From Tretioscincus oriximinensis (lineage: Eukaryota > Chordata > Lepidosauria > Squamata > Gymnophthalmidae): a DNA stretch of 64,000 nucleotides. A program made the position numbers and the translations under genes. Below are positions 9,602-24,600 of the stretch, in pieces. The stretch spans positions 62,001 through 126,000 of the forward strand of contig JAJVDF010000003.1 in NCBI GenBank assembly GCA_022410635.1, given 5' to 3'. Each line of letters begins with the position of its first letter. Within the stretch, counting starts at the first letter, position 1. Under the pieces are notes generated by a model, which saw only the letters and a program-made list of their open reading frames with translations, was not told the origin of the DNA and ran no database searches.

Positions 9602-12600
9602 GTATGTAGTTCCCTAAAAAAGAGGCCACTAACTTAAGGCCCAGTCACTACTGAGCCTTATTCTGGGCTGAATCTTGGGCTATCCACATGCGTGTGTAAG
9701 CTACTCTAGCATGTGGATGGCAAGCTCCTGTTTTGACGTGTAGCCCTGAGTAAGGCTCAGTGGGGATAGATCTAAGAATACCATTGTAGGAAGATTTGTC
9801 TGATTTTGAATGCTTTAATAAGATTATAATGTCTTTTCCACAGGATACACATCTCTACTATTAATAAAACACGCACAACCGATGGGCCTGATCCGAGCTC
9901 TGGGATAGGTCATGACTCATTGATTGGGAGAGAGCAGAAAGATTCCCACTCCCAGTCAGTGAGCACTGGCAAATGCAGGAGCCAAAGCCAGGGGGATGTA
10001 CGTCTCCCTTTCCCTCTTCACACGGTGATTGGGCAGGCGAATGCCTGCATGCCGGATGAAGCCAGGGGGCACACATCCCCACTGCTTGCACCTAAGCCCA
10101 CATTTGCAGACTTCCCCAATATTTTCTTTCTTATGAAAGAAAATTATAGGTGTCTTGATACTGTTTTGTTATTTTGTCTTGCACAGAATGGACTCTCTCC
10201 ACTGCATATGGCTGCCCAAGGTGATCATGTCGAATGTGTCAAGCATCTCCTGCAGCACAAGGCNCCTGTTGATGATGTCACACTGGATTACTTGACCGCC
10301 CTTCATGTTGCTGCACACTGTGGCCATTATCGCGTCACCAAATTGCTGCTGGACAAGAGAGCCAATCCAAATGCTCGTGCTTTGGTAAAAAATACATCTG
10401 CATCGAATGAAAGAGAAGAGATCTTTGTATGCTCCCTTCTGCATATTCTGTTGATATTGTGCTTTCTGAAACAATCGCTGATATTTCCAGGCATTTATAT
10501 TCACCGGCTCTGTTCCAAATTCCATGCAGGGAAAGGAGTCTGGTGGCTTAGCGATCTTAGGATGGACCCAACCAGGCCAACATCTGAATCAGTGAGCATG
10601 GTGTGTGATCTGGAGTAACACTGGCTACATGATGGCACTGGTTCAGACAACTCCTTGCACTAGCTCCAAAGCTTGCATGAANTTCAGGACAAGCTTCCAG
10701 AAAGCTAAGCTTTAAAGTTCCAGTCCTCTGAGCATGTGAGGAACTCATTACAACAGCACACTTTAGTACTCTGCTGACGTTGGCCCTCCAGGAATCTGGA
10801 AAATGAAGGCATACATGCCTTCATGTTCTGGATTTGCCCTTGCTGATATACCAATAGTGGTCAGAGTCAAGGACTACTTGCAGTGGGTGAAGTTGTTAGA
10901 GCTTAGTGTAGAACCTGGCCATCCATACTGGCATGTAGACAGCAGGCGCCTATTCCATGATATAGCCCAGCATAAGGCTCGGTGGGACAGGACCTTAGTG
11001 GATTTGCTGGTACATAAAACGTAACAAGCGCACAAACACTTGTCTGTCTCTTTGTCATTGGAAGGGACTTNTCACAGGATACACTACTATGAATAAAACA
11101 CACGTTTAGTATTAAGCATTTCTAGTCAGCCACTAGATTGCCCACCTGCATTGTGCATGATTAGATATGGTTTCTGGTGGAGAATGCTTTGAGGGACCTT
11201 TGTTCCAGGAAGAAAATANAAATTCTCAAAGGGCCTGTCCCTACTGTGCCTTAATCTGGGCTCTGCCTCGGAGTAGGAGCCTGCCATCTATGTGCTAATG
11301 TAGATTATAGCAGGCTACAAACGGGGTCTGCCGTAGTCTGCACTGACATGTGGATGGCTAAGCTCTGTCCCTAGATATAATCCAAGAAAAGGCACAGTGG
11401 GGCTCTTTGGAATAAAGATATCTCATTGCATTCTGCACCGGAATTCATATCTAATAATTTCCAAAGCCAAGTGGCAGTCTAGTGGCTGACTAGAAATGCT
11501 TAATACTAAACATTGTGTTGACTCAGTAAAACAACACTAGTCCCATTAAGGATCACACTATCTGAACAAGATTCGTCATGTACATTGGCTGAAGGATCTT
11601 TTTTTAATTAAGAAAACCCTTTAGCAGTGCAAAGTTATGAAATAATAATTGGTGACTTTCACCTCAGGTGGAAAATTTGGAGGGGAGCTGAAAGAACAGA
11701 AAAGGACAGGGATGTCCTCCCTCCCCCCTTCTTACTTTTAAAATGCTCACTTAGGAATTATGAATTGATAAAGGAGAGAGATAAAAGGGAAACAAGTCCC
11801 TTGTTAAATCAGGCTTCAATATCTAGCCTTCTTCAGTCTTGAAAGATGATTTTAAGAGGTGATCCGACTAACGTGTATAAAATCATGCATGGTGTTCATA
11901 AGGAAAATAGAGAAAAATTATTTTTTCTATCACACAACACTAGGATCAGGGGGCATTCCTTGAAACTGATGGATGGAAGAGTTAGGATAGACAAGGGAAA
12001 AGGTTTTTTTCATTCAGGGGGTTGTTGGTCTCTAGAATTGACTTCCACAAGAGATAGTATTAGCTAGAAGCCAGGATAGCTTTAAGTCAGGATTAGACAA
12101 GTTCATGGAAACAAAGGGTATCAACAGCTGCTAGTATGGATCTCTTGATACTGTGTTTGAGATGGAGCAACAGGCAGTATTCCTGAAATACCATCTGCAG
12201 GGAGGTATTCCGCTTTCTTCTGTTTGTGTGTGTCCAGATGCAATTTGGTATGGGATGAAATTTTGGACTAGATGTGCTCTTCTGTTCTTCTGTACAGGTT
12301 AGGGGGGAGTAAAGAGAAAGAAAGAAAAGTAAATGATTGTGGCTCAAATAAAAAATGCTTGTAGTGCATTTTGAGATACGTAGTAAAATCCTGAAGGGAT
12401 AAAATATAACCCACCTATTCTCATCTAAATGGGTTTTCCTGTTTCCTGATATAGTTGGCATGAGCAGGCTTTTGACTCTGCCAATGCATATGGTAGGAAT
12501 TCAGTTACGAATGCTGTCTTCCATGCCATTTAATATAAAAAGCAGCCATTACCATAGACGATTTTAACAAAACCATATCATTCATTTTAGCTAGTTCACT

Positions 12601-15600
12601 AAAAACTTACGAATAGATCTAATTAGATTCACAGGGTCACTAACAATGTGGTTTAGAAACTATGTAAAGTCTTGCTTCTAGTCTAGAGGATTAATATGCA
12701 GTATAACACTTTAAGGCTGCAAATGCAATAGGGCTAAAAACAGATGTGACAGTGGGTTCGGTGTCCTCTGAGATCATTNGGTTACCAGAAAAACCAACTG
12801 CGGAGTGCTCCCACCTTCCCCAGTATACGCACGGATTTATTTGTCAAAACCTGACACCGCTGCTGTTTTCTGTCATTCGCGTTAATTCTACTCTGGCTAC
12901 AGAATCGCCCGTAGTCTTTGTGCGGGTGATTCCGTTTCAGATTTGCACTTCGGATTCTTGAGCTGAGTCGCTGCGCATGTAATATTTTATGCCAGTTCCT
13001 TTTAACCTCTATTGAAGTAACATCTGCGCACATTTATTTNTAGCCAGATCATAGGGTCACTGTACACAGCAACTCTGTCNCCTGCATTTCTCTCCAAACC
13101 TCCAATGGGAAGGGAAGTGACCCAGCTAGATTCAGGGTCTTGAAGCCATTACTCCGCCCCCTCCCTGAGCAGAGAAAACCTAAGAAACCTTTTTTTCTGC
13201 TCGTAAAGGGGGCAGAGTAACGGCTTCACGACCCCGAGCACAGCTGTGTCGCTTCCCTTCTCATTGGAGGTTAGGAGAGAAATAATGGCTGTTGTCAGCT
13301 TGAAGCTGCTCCCTCCCTGAAAGAAGAAGGAAGTGGGGGAAGNGGCAGCTGCTGCTGTTGCTGGGAACAGAAGTAGGGACAGGGGACGGGGAGGAGTCAC
13401 CCAGCAGCTGTGGATGGAGCAGCTAGGTGGATGTGAATCAAGGGAGTCCAATGTCACCACGTGTTCTGTGGGGACGTTGAAACAGGACTGGAAACGGACG
13501 GGGGATTTGGCATTAACTTCGGATTGGCTTCAGATATTTCCAAAATGCTTTCACTTCCGTTTTTAGCCCTAATGCATCTGCAGCCTAATATTCTTAGTTT
13601 TTTACAGAGATTTTACTACTCTTATTTCTAAATACTAAAAACACCTCCCAGTGGTGGAACACAGTACAACAGCAACCATTCATTGCTGCTCCATGCAACC
13701 TTAAAAGACTTGGAAACGACTGGCTTAAGGAATATAAACCTGTGTATGTTGGCTTCTTGCCTCATTTTCATGGTCNTCTGCATTACCAACGTCTGCAACA
13801 TTTTCCTATTGGCATCATCTTGCCTGCCAATATGCCACAAGGCTATTTTGTGTATGGCAATAATAGCTGCTGCTCATAGTTCCTGGGGAAATACCCAGGA
13901 ATGTTATATACGTTAGAAAAGAAGATTTCATACACTTTAACCATGTGTTTAAGAAAACACATGGTTAAAGTGTATGAAATCTTCTTTTCTAACGTATAAT
14001 TGGTAACAATTTCATTTTTTAAAAAATAAAGTATGCACAACATTCGATTTGACATTTCCCCTTTAATTGTCTCTTCATTTCAAAATTTCCAAACAAATCA
14101 AATTAAGTCTTCAATATATTAAAACTAGTGATAGGTATCCAGTGCCAAATATATGCTTGTTAATGGTCTGAAGTTCATTACTTGGATTATTAAAAAACAG
14201 TATGGCATTGAAAAGGTTTTAGAGCAGAAAATGAAATGCCCTCCTCACAATCTTTGTTCTCTTCCCCTCTGTTTTCATTTGAAAAACAATAACTAACCAG
14301 GGAATGTTTTCTAGAGATATATACTTCAGATTTAATTAATGTCTGTAATTCATTTTGAAATGTATATTCCTCCCATCAATAGTAAATCCAGGGCTGGCAA
14401 AAACAAAGATAGAATATTCACTGAAAGGGTATAATGTATTTTTAAATTATTTTACTCCTGGAGTTATCATCTCTGTGGGATACAAATGGTAGAGTGTGGC
14501 ATGTCAGAGAGGCACACTGGAGCATACAACATGCTTTGATATCTGCCCAGAGATGGACTGACCAGATTTTCTGAGACCCAAACCGAGGTAATTAATATTC
14601 ATGCTAATTTGCATATTCATAAAATATACAAATCACCCAGCAACATGCATATGCCTCTGAAATCCCTGCCCGAGAAATCTGCGAAGCACATGAGAATTTT
14701 TTAGTGTGAGAATTTTAAAGTGTGCTAGAATTTTTTAAGTGTATGAGAAATTTGCTTTTTTTATTTTTACTGAGGAAGATGCCTTCAGGAGCAGGCCCCA
14801 GTTGCCAGAGCCCTCTAGTGGTGGTGCAGAGCATTTTTAAATATATATATATATTAATTTTCTTTTCATCAGCAAAAAATGGGGAAATGGTGCCCCCCCC
14901 TTGGGAGGGAAGGGTAGACACCCCAAAACTGGGTCATCCCCCCCCAAAACTGGGTCATCCCCCCCCAAAAAGGGGTCATCTGGTTATCCTGCGCAGAGAC
15001 GTATTGCAGTACATTGCTTTAATTACTGATAAATGTTACTGGACAGGTTTAGTTACTAGACAAGTGGAACTGAGGTATGCTATAGGTTGTTTCAGTAAAC
15101 AGTGAAAGTGAAATCTGTAGATTGATAGAAAGTTTGTGTTACAAATAATGGACGATGTTAAGATGTTTTTACTACAAAATGTCTTTCGGTTTCAAACTTC
15201 TACCCAAGAATATAAAACTACAATGATTCCTAAAGATTTATCAACACAATAAGCCTCACATATGAGGCTGCATTTAAATTGTCTTTTGTTTGATTACACA
15301 GCATATAAGTGGCTCTCATGTTTCAGTTGCATCATGTGATCTCATTTATAAACAAATGAGAAATAACAATCCACACTATTAAAGTGAAAGTTGGGTTTAG
15401 CTTTACATGTTTAGCTTTTCATGTTTTAGTTGAAATTTTGTGTAACGGAACCAAACTAGTCCTAGAACTTATGGCCACCCATGCAATGGATCTAGTGGGC
15501 TATCAAAAGAGAAACTAAGGCCTTTCCCCCACTAAGTTTTATTCTGGGTTATATCACAGAACAGAGAATGGCCTGCCCTAGTCTACACTAGTATGTAGAT

Positions 15601-18600
15601 GGAAGGCTTTTCTTTTGATACATAACCCAGGATAAGGCTCAGTTGTGACAGGACCAAGGTGTGATGTTCTCTAGCCAAGGCCCAGGTACACAAGCCANTT
15701 GATTAGCGGTACCACACTTCTTATGCCTTGGGAGCCTGCAGAAACACACAGTTCTGCCACCAGGCTCCCACTATATTACCAGCAGCCCTTCATGAGGCTC
15801 TAAATAATGTACCTTGGAGAGATTTTATTCCTAGTCCCTCTTATTATATTGTTGTTGCAGCAGTTCTGGATAAAGAAAATAACAAAGACTCTTTCTGTGT
15901 GAAACAATAAGTAAAGGTTCATTTTGAATACAACTGAGATAGGTAAAATAAAGTTTGGAAACAGAACAGCCTCACAGGAACACTGTCCCTTTAAGAACTT
16001 TCAAGCAGAAGAATACACAGGACCAATCAGCTTTCTTTATCATTTATAGAGAGACTCTTTCAGTAGCAACAAGGATACCAGGGCCAAACAGTTTCTCTCA
16101 GGCCCCTCCTGGCGTCCTATCTTGCCACACCTACATCCCAGTTCTGCCCCTCAGGTGCCAACCCTAGGATGCACCCCGTGTCAGTTTGCTCCCCCAAGCT
16201 ACACTTATAGAAAGGCCAGGAGTCTGGCTCCGACCTCCTTTATAGGGGCAGTCAGAGTGCTCCTTGAGGTCTGATTTGACACTCTCAGGCCTCCTTCCCC
16301 CTCCCAAGCAGAAGTAGGGAAGCCACGCCTCCTCCTAGGCCTACTCCGCCTCCTCTCCTAGGGAAACTAGAACCATAATAATAAAAATGCAAACCTCTGT
16401 TATGCACAAGGATGCCACACAAGAGTACAGTATTTGCTCTTGATTTGTCAAGATTAGATATTAATCTACAACAGATGAAAATTTCAGAGAAATAACCGTG
16501 TTAGTCTTAGAAAGTCAAGCAAAGGGACTTTTAACAGCTTGAGCTTTCATAGACACGTCTACTTCTTCAGATGCTAGGAGACCAATTTTAGGAACAAACT
16601 TTACAGGAAACTGCATGTTGGAGGTCATAAAAGTAAAAGGAGGTCATAAAATGTAAAACTGGTATGGGGATTAACTAGGTGAGAAAAACGGCTAAAGTTC
16701 AGAAGCTAATTCTTTTAAGTGAAATGCCTGGAGAAAAGAGATGCAGCTAAGTGAATGTGCATCAATCAAATATGCAGAAAAGTAGAGAGCAAATCAGTCC
16801 AAGAATGCCCTCAAGAGGCTAGGAAGTTGACTGGTATAATATGTATAGTGTGCCATGAAACCGTTATCTCTATTTAGTCCACTACCAATGGACTGTAATT
16901 TGTGGATGTATTCTAGTTCTGCTGCTTCTCTTTCAAATCTTCCTTTGTAGTTTCTTTGTTCAAGGACTGCTGTTCTGAGGTCCAAGACTGAATGTCCTGG
17001 GAGGATGAAGAGTTCTGCAATAGGTTTCTGTATGTTGCCAGCAGATGAAAATGTGCTTTAGGCTGTAACTCTACATCCAATAGAAACAGTACATTCCTTG
17101 TTTGCATTTCAGGATAATGGTCCTGAAGAGCCCAGGGTGATTTCTTCATGTATGGTGGTTCTGTATATGGAGGGTTTATGGAAATTGAAACCTCTTTGTC
17201 ATCATTTCAGAGCAAGGAGGCATCATTTTCAATGAACCCTCCATGAAAAGTGTTAAAAAAATCACCCTGGACTCTTCAGGAACACCTTTATGAGTAATCC
17301 GACTTGAAAACGACAGGGCAGCAGCAGGCCAGCTTCTTGGGATGATGAGATAAACCATGAAGATGCAGCCTTAGAGAAATCCAAAGTGAGGCTCCATTTG
17401 GAAGTTTTTCTCAGCTACCCTGCCAGTTCTGATGTATGAGCCACTGCTAACACTGTGTGAGAACTGAATTTGCATGCTTTAACTAACATGATTGTCTTTT
17501 GCACAGAATGGTTTTACTCCCCTGCACATTGCTTGCAAGAAAAACCGCATTAAAGTCATGGAACTGCTGGTGAAATACGGGGCTTCTATCCAAGCTATAA
17601 CAGAGGTAGAGAAATTTCTTCAAGAAGCATCTGACCCCTTATCTTAAGTTCCACAATCTCTTTTAAAATACCAAAAAAGAAAGACTTTAAGGCATCCTGC
17701 AGAGGAGTAAAATTGCTGTTGCTTTATTTCACAGTCGGGCCTCACGCCAATACATGTGGCTGCATTTATGGGCCACCTGAACATAGTTCTCCTTCTGCTG
17801 CAGAATGGAGCATCTCCAGATGTCACTAACATTGTGAGTATGACTTAGACCTATTTATTTAATTTTACATCTCACCCTATACCTGAGGGCCTTAGTTGGG
17901 TCACAATATCCTTATTACTAAAATCTGTGATGGTGATCACCCTTCTAATGGAGATGAATGGACACACTGAGTGCCCATCCTCCAACAGAGATTATTGGCT
18001 GTTCACCAGCTAGGAGATTCGCCTCCAAAATGGTGGCTCCTACGTAGGAGGGGTTGGTGAGGCCGCAGCCTCTTGCCAATCACTCCAAAAGGCCAGAGCC
18101 CTGTCCTGCCCACCCAATATTTGCCACAGCCCTGTGTCACCCCAAACATACCACTGCCTGGTTAGTGGTCCCACTCAAGGACCCCCTCCCAGCTCCATGC
18201 TGCATCACCCCCTTGTGATCTACCATGTGCTTGTGACCATCGGGTGGAGTGCCCACACACCACTGCCTGCGCTACTTCAAGTGGCTGCTGTGGGAGCTGC
18301 CACTGCCCACTCCAAAATAATGGACAAGGATGGCAAGTGCACACAGAACCCACACCCACATTTTTGCAGGCTTAACACTAATAATAGTCATAAAAATAGC
18401 TAAAATAGAATGGTTAAAACCAATGACAANGTTTGCATTGGGAAATGTTAGTCCTCCAGCTGAAGACAAGGATAAACAAGTAAGTCTTCANCAAATGTCT
18501 CTAACCACAGACAATGAAGGTGCCTGATGCACTTCAAAGATAAGTCCTTTCTATAGCCTAAGGGCTATCACCTAGAAGGCTCTCTCATATGGCCACACAA

Positions 18601-21600
18601 CTTTATGTACTGAAATTGATGGGACCTTTGGGGCTTCAGTGGAAGGATTTCTGTGGATCTTAGGGTATATGAGAGAAAGTATTCCTTTAGTTATTTGGGA
18701 CTCAAGTCATTTAGGACCTTGTAAGTCAATATTAGTACTTTGAATGGGTATTGCTAACAAATTAGCAGCCAGTACAGCTGTTTTTGGAGTGCTGTGATGT
18801 ATTTGGTTAGCAGCCTGACTACTGCATTCTGCTTCAGTTGCAGTGTCTGAACTGTCTGCAAGGGCAGCCCCACATTCAACAAATAACAGTCCATTCTGGA
18901 TCTTACCAGAATATGGATTATTGAAACCAGATTGTTTCTATCCAGGAAGGGCTGCAGCTGGCAAACTAGTTGTAGTTGGGAATACGGTCAATGCTCATTG
19001 GCCAACACCTACGTCTGAAAGTCAAATGTCAGTACAGAGTCCAAGAGGAACTCCAAAATTATACACTTGTCTGTTCCAAGGCAAAGAAATTCTCTCTCCT
19101 TCATGAATACAAGACTCTGTGACACATAACACTTCCATCTTGTCTGGATTCAGTTGACTGTAGTATTTTTGTTGAGATGTGATTTGTCTTAACCAAAGAT
19201 CACCCATGGGAGAATTACTTTGTGAACACCTGCATAATTTTGTTTATTTTGTAATTGCATATAAAATGGTAACTATTTCATTTATTATTCTTTTGCTCTG
19301 GGCCTTTAGTCCAGATTTTAGCATACTGAGGAATTCAATAAGAGGAATAATATTTAATTATTTTTAAATCTTAATTTTTCCATTCCTAAAGTATGAACTT
19401 GTAGTTCTGGTTCCAAAACAAGTTCTTATTGAATGAACAGAAGAACTTAGCTTTGTTGAGTTTTATTATACAGATGCAGAACAATGTGAACATTACAGTG
19501 AAGCTATGATAGTCTGCGGCCACATTATTTGAATAATGTAAATGCTAACACATGCCAATACATTTAAGTTGAGAATATAAATGGAATGTATACTGTATAG
19601 AATTCTATAAACTTTCTGGCAGTAAGGGTGATAAACCAGTGGACTAGGTTGCCACAGAAGGTGGTGAGTACTTCTTCGTTGGAAGTCTTCAAACGAGCTG
19701 GACAGCCCTCCATCTGAGATGGTTTAGTGAATCCTTCATTAAGCAGAGAGTTGGACCCTATGGATGACCCTGGAAGTCTCTTCCAACTCTATAATTCTAT
19801 TATTCTAGACCATAAATGGTGTATTTTAATTAATTAAAATAGTAAATTGTAATTTATGATTAACAATAAATAATTAGTAATTAGTACATTAACATTAAAT
19901 TAGAAACAAATAATAAATTAGTTGTATCCATCCTTAAATCTTTGTATCTCCATTTCTGAAAGTCTAATTTCATCCACATAGTGGAGTTCCAAGTTCATTA
20001 TGGGATTGTTCTTTATCTGAAACTAGATCCTAGATATATCTTAAGTTTATAAATCCATTAAAATAGAATTCCTTCAGAATGCTGTACTGTTCTAATGTCA
20101 TAATACCAATTAATATTAACAGTAAAAAGATTATGGCACCAGCATTTGAAGAAGTTCAGTGGGTTTTATGAAAGAAATGCAGTTGCTTTTGGAAGTGAAA
20201 CAATAAGATGCGCATTATCTTAAAGCATGCCTTTTCCTTCAGCGTGGTGAAACTGCATTGCACATGGCTGCTCGTGCAGGACAGGTGGAAGTAGTGCGCT
20301 GTCTCCTGAGAAACGGGGCTCTAGTTGATGCTCGAGCAAGGGTAAGTGTTTTCATCTGTCTGTCATAGAAGCAGAAGGATTGCTGGATACATTGGTATAG
20401 TAATTGGTAGCAGGTGTATTCAGTTGCAGGGCTGGAAGCTGGAATATTTGGGACACCTAATTTGGTTTGGCAGCTGATCTGGAAAAGAGTAACCACAATG
20501 CGGTACACATTCCAGACACATTATATCACTGCATAAGTGTCTACTTTGTATTGAAAGGTGCATAACATTATTTGAACATAGTAGAAGTTATTCAGAACAA
20601 ACTAATCAATTTGATTCTAATTTCTGGTTTCTTTTGAGTTGTAGGAGGAACAGACACCACTGCATATTGCCTCTCGCTTAGGAAAAACAGAAATTGTCCA
20701 GTTGCTATTGCAACACATGGCACATCCAGATGCTGCTACTACTAATGGGTATACCCCACTTCATATCTCTGCCCGAGAAGGTCAAGTGGATGTGGCATCT
20801 ATACTCTTGGAAGCAGGTGCAGCACACTCTTTGGCCACCAAGGTAACATGCCAAGATCTCATAATCTTTTACTTATTTATTTTAAATTTTATCCCACCCT
20901 ATACCTGGAGGTTTCATGATAGGTAACAAATGTTCCAACAGGAAACAATACTTGGCCTATAGCATGTAGGCTTGCCCTCAGATCCTCATTTTGTATCATT
21001 TGTTTCTATATGTATATGGCAATATGGATAGCTGATGTGTGAATTCCGACATGGGCCTCCTCCAGATAAAGTTTTGCTACCATGATAGTTACATCAGGAA
21101 GATTTCACCTCACATGCTCACAGAGTTTCAATAACCCATTTGGAAAAGAACTCCATTCCCCAAGCTGCTCTCAGATCAGATTTTCCTCTTCCCTGAAGTG
21201 AGCANGCACAAAGCCAGGATTTGGGAAGACATGCATACTGAGGCTTCAGGATACTAAGGGAGGGAGAACAGCAGCTAATCATGAGGCTGCACATATGGAT
21301 TCACAGAGTTACAAAATTGTGGTTTACACAAAACTCTAGAATGCTTGGGAGGCATGTGANGCAGAGGCATTAATGGGTAAATCTGGACTTAAAATAAATC
21401 CCAGATTTAACCTAATCTGAATGGGGCCATAGGTCTATAACCTTGGGTCTCAGAGGAGGTACAGAAATTAAAACACACAAAATGTATAAAATGGAACATT
21501 TGCACTGCAATTACATGCTTAGTTGGATGGTTCTTGTTCAAGGGAATAATTCCTAGATCTTCATTCTTGATGATACAAAGGCTTAATATGTTTTGAGTAT

Positions 21601-24600
21601 TGTATTAGAATACTCAGGGGAAAAGATAGAAAAATACGTTTAGGTTGCTATATGGTTTACATGAACCAGGAAACAAGATCCACCATGTTGTGAGTTTCCA
21701 ACACCATATCCAACGTTCTCAGCTATTTCAGTCAAATGAGCAATTGGGGCATGTGGTGGGCAGTTTTCTTGTCCTGTCTTTTTGCTCCAACATCGGAGTG
21801 GATTGAGCAACTAACTATCCCTGTGCCCTTTCATGCCGCTTGGTTCCAGTTAGGCATGCTATCTCAGCCACTTCATCCAGAATCTGGTCATACAAGATTG
21901 ACTTTTTGTGGTTGTTCTGAGCTGAGGTGGCATTTAAAGCAGAAGAGGTATTTTCTTCCAGAAGAGATGGTGGTAGCTAGCAGCCTGGATAACTTTAAGA
22001 CAGGATTAGACAAGATCATAGAACCAAGGCTATCAATAGCTCTTAGAATGGATCTCTTGATACTGTCTCCGAGATGGAGCAGCAGGCAGTATCCCTGAAA
22101 TAATTTGCAAAGAAACAAGAACAGGTGAGGGTTTTTTTGCCTTCTTCTGCTTGAGTCTGCACAGGGNCAATTGGTGGGCCACTGTGTGAGAATAGATGGA
22201 TTCTGGCCCAATTCAGAGGGCTCTTTTTATGTCCTTATTTTCTTACTCTCTCAGCCCCACCTACTCCACAGGGTGTCTGTTGTGGAGAAGGCAACAAAAG
22301 CTATGTGCGCCACCCTGTGGTTGGTTGCCCTGAGACCTTTGGGTATATGGCAGGATACAAGTACAAACAAACAAAAAACAAACAAATAAATAAATAAAGC
22401 AGCACCACAAGAACAGAGGGCCAGTTGACAGAGTTCCCAATGTCTTCTGATTAGAAGATGGAACAGAATAAGTGAAACTGAAGGCTAAATCCCCCTTTTC
22501 CCCCTTGTCTAGTATTTCAGCTCCCTAGCGTTATTTTTTCCCCTAGCCATCTCATTTTTTACTGATATGCTTTTGATTTGAAGATTGGCTAAGAATTTTT
22601 TTNAAAAAAATGAAGCAGAGTCTTTATTACACTTACAATAATATATTGTGGTTTTCTTGTTTGCTTGTTAGAAGGGATTCACACCGTTGCATGTGGCAGC
22701 TAAATATGGAAGTATTGATGTGGCAAAGCTTCTGTTGCAGCGTCGTGCATCTCCTGATTCAGCTGGAAAGGTAGGAAGTTGATGAACTTGAAGTTTAAAG
22801 TGCACAAAAATGGTTACTGCTGTTGAAGATAATTCATTGTTCATTTATAACTGCAAAGTACTTCATAAGACAATGTGATATGTAGTAAATATTGAAAATA
22901 CTGTCATAATGCACACATACTCCTTTTATATCTCTTTTATGTTTCTGCATTTGTTATTAAAAACTATGTATTTTACACAATGCAGTTAGCATAAGGGATG
23001 CTTATGTAATCTGCCCTCTTTTAAAGGTCAAATTGTGGGTGAATTTAAACTGCTAACTCCCTAGTAGTGATAGGATTATTATATAGTAAGCTTAAATTCC
23101 AGGAAAGCCTGCTTAGAATGATAGTGTATGAAATGAAACAGCATTCTGGGTCTTGCACTGTGTTATGTTTTCCAGTTGTGTTGGAGATCTGCAATGAGCC
23201 AATGGTAGGGTGAACTAAACTAGAAAATGTGGCTATCCCTTGTATAACACGACACTGTTCTCAGCAATACTTTCATGAGTGTTTGCTGTAACATTATAGG
23301 TATCGAATTGCATACTTCAGTTTCACTTAGCATAGCAGTACACTGTGAGAGGGAAGACAAAATTTGGCCACCATGTAAGATGAAACTATTATATAAACTG
23401 TTCTGTGTAAGGATAAATTGTGCAAAGGAGGAGAAATGATTTGAAATTCCAATTTGGGAATGCNTATACATAGCTATTTCATTCCTCTGTGAATATATTT
23501 GCAGGTAAAAGTACGATCAGACAAGCATAAAGAGGCATCCCTGTGTTTGCCTTACTTCAGTATTGAGGATTTTGTAATCCTGAAGTTATCTCTTTTTTAA
23601 GCTTGGGCAAGAAACTATATAAGGCCACCTCCAGATGAGCTGTTTAAGTCTGGAATTTATTTTAACCCAATTTCCAGTTATTTTAACTCTGCATTACCCT
23701 AACAAGGAGCTGATATATTAACATTCCATTGCACCCCCAAGAACTCCTCTTCCTTCTCCCCTCATATATCTGGGCTCCATTGCGCCTGTCTTGCTTGGAA
23801 TTTCAGCCAAGTGCGCATGCCTCAAATTCCAGCTGAATTCTTGCCTTTTCCTGCCTCATTGTGTGCGTGCACACCATACCAACTGTCAGTGTCCCCCATC
23901 CCTGGGGAAAAAGGAACCCAGCTCTGAAAGTACATTCAAGAAAACCCATGGCAGTGGGGCTTTTTAGTGAATAGATTACTGAAACTCCATGAGCAATGTG
24001 AGGTGGAATCTTTCTGATGCAACTATCGTGGTAGCAAGGAGGGGGTTAGCAAAGAGGCCGGATTTCCCACTGATTGATCAAGCAGAATCCATAGTCAAGG
24101 TTGTTTAACCTAAAGGCAAATATAGACAACACAGTATAATAAAATTGGGAAGGTTCTGCTGTACATTCAGATAAAAGCTTATCTGAGTTTTTTATGTGTC
24201 TCAGGATGGGACATTTTTAAAAAGAGGACTTCCAAATATGTTTAAAAAATTAGCATCCAGTCGAGGGGATATCCAAGCAGGGAAATAGGCTGATTATTGT
24301 GTCAGTACATAGATGATCCAGGCTTCCACAGGCTTCAGGAATTAAGAAAGTGCAGATTTTCTGGGAAAAGCTGGCTTTCTGCAGGCTGTGTCTGGCACAG
24401 TAGATACTGTTGCAATACCAGATTGGCCAGCCATAAAATGACACACTTCCATAAAGCAGCATAAAACCTTGTTTTTGTGATGGGTCATTCTGAGACCTTC
24501 TTTTAATTAGGGAATAATGGCATTTTGGTAAAAAAATATAGTTGGAATTTCTCCTCTTTTTCTACAGAGACACTTAGTTTTTGAATGGGACGAAGGTATA

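Larger units (their letters stand above)
10385..17506 (+). other. ANK2: ANK2 intron between repeats 11 and 12
   Basis: 7.1-kb intron. It holds MITE copies at 10900-10996, 11231-11403 and 15519-15655, a CR1 3' end at 11800-12300, a terminal-inverted-repeat element with an internal foldback at 12731-13568, the perfect hairpin at 13907-13998, another element at 14555-14990 and an unrecognised repeat with a decayed reading frame at 16485-17360. I see nothing recognisable in 14000-14540, 15000-15500 and 15700-16480. Confidence 0.8.
17834..20242 (+). other. ANK2: ANK2 intron between repeats 13 and 14
   Basis: 2.4-kb intron holding a Helitron-like copy (17910-18382), a LINE 3' region (18520-19215) and a CR1 tail (19617-19806). 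The remaining AT-rich sequence 19807-20242 is unrecognised. The preceding 17606-17734 intron is too short to hold an element. Confidence 0.8.

Noticed and set aside
9920..10618. 232-residue open frame on the + strand
   Set aside because: Only 10187-10384 is real (repeats 10-11); the flanks are intron read-through beyond good splice sites.
16794..17358. Minus-strand frames with a plausible coiled-coil look
   Set aside because: Broken relic inside a dispersed repeat; no intact gene.
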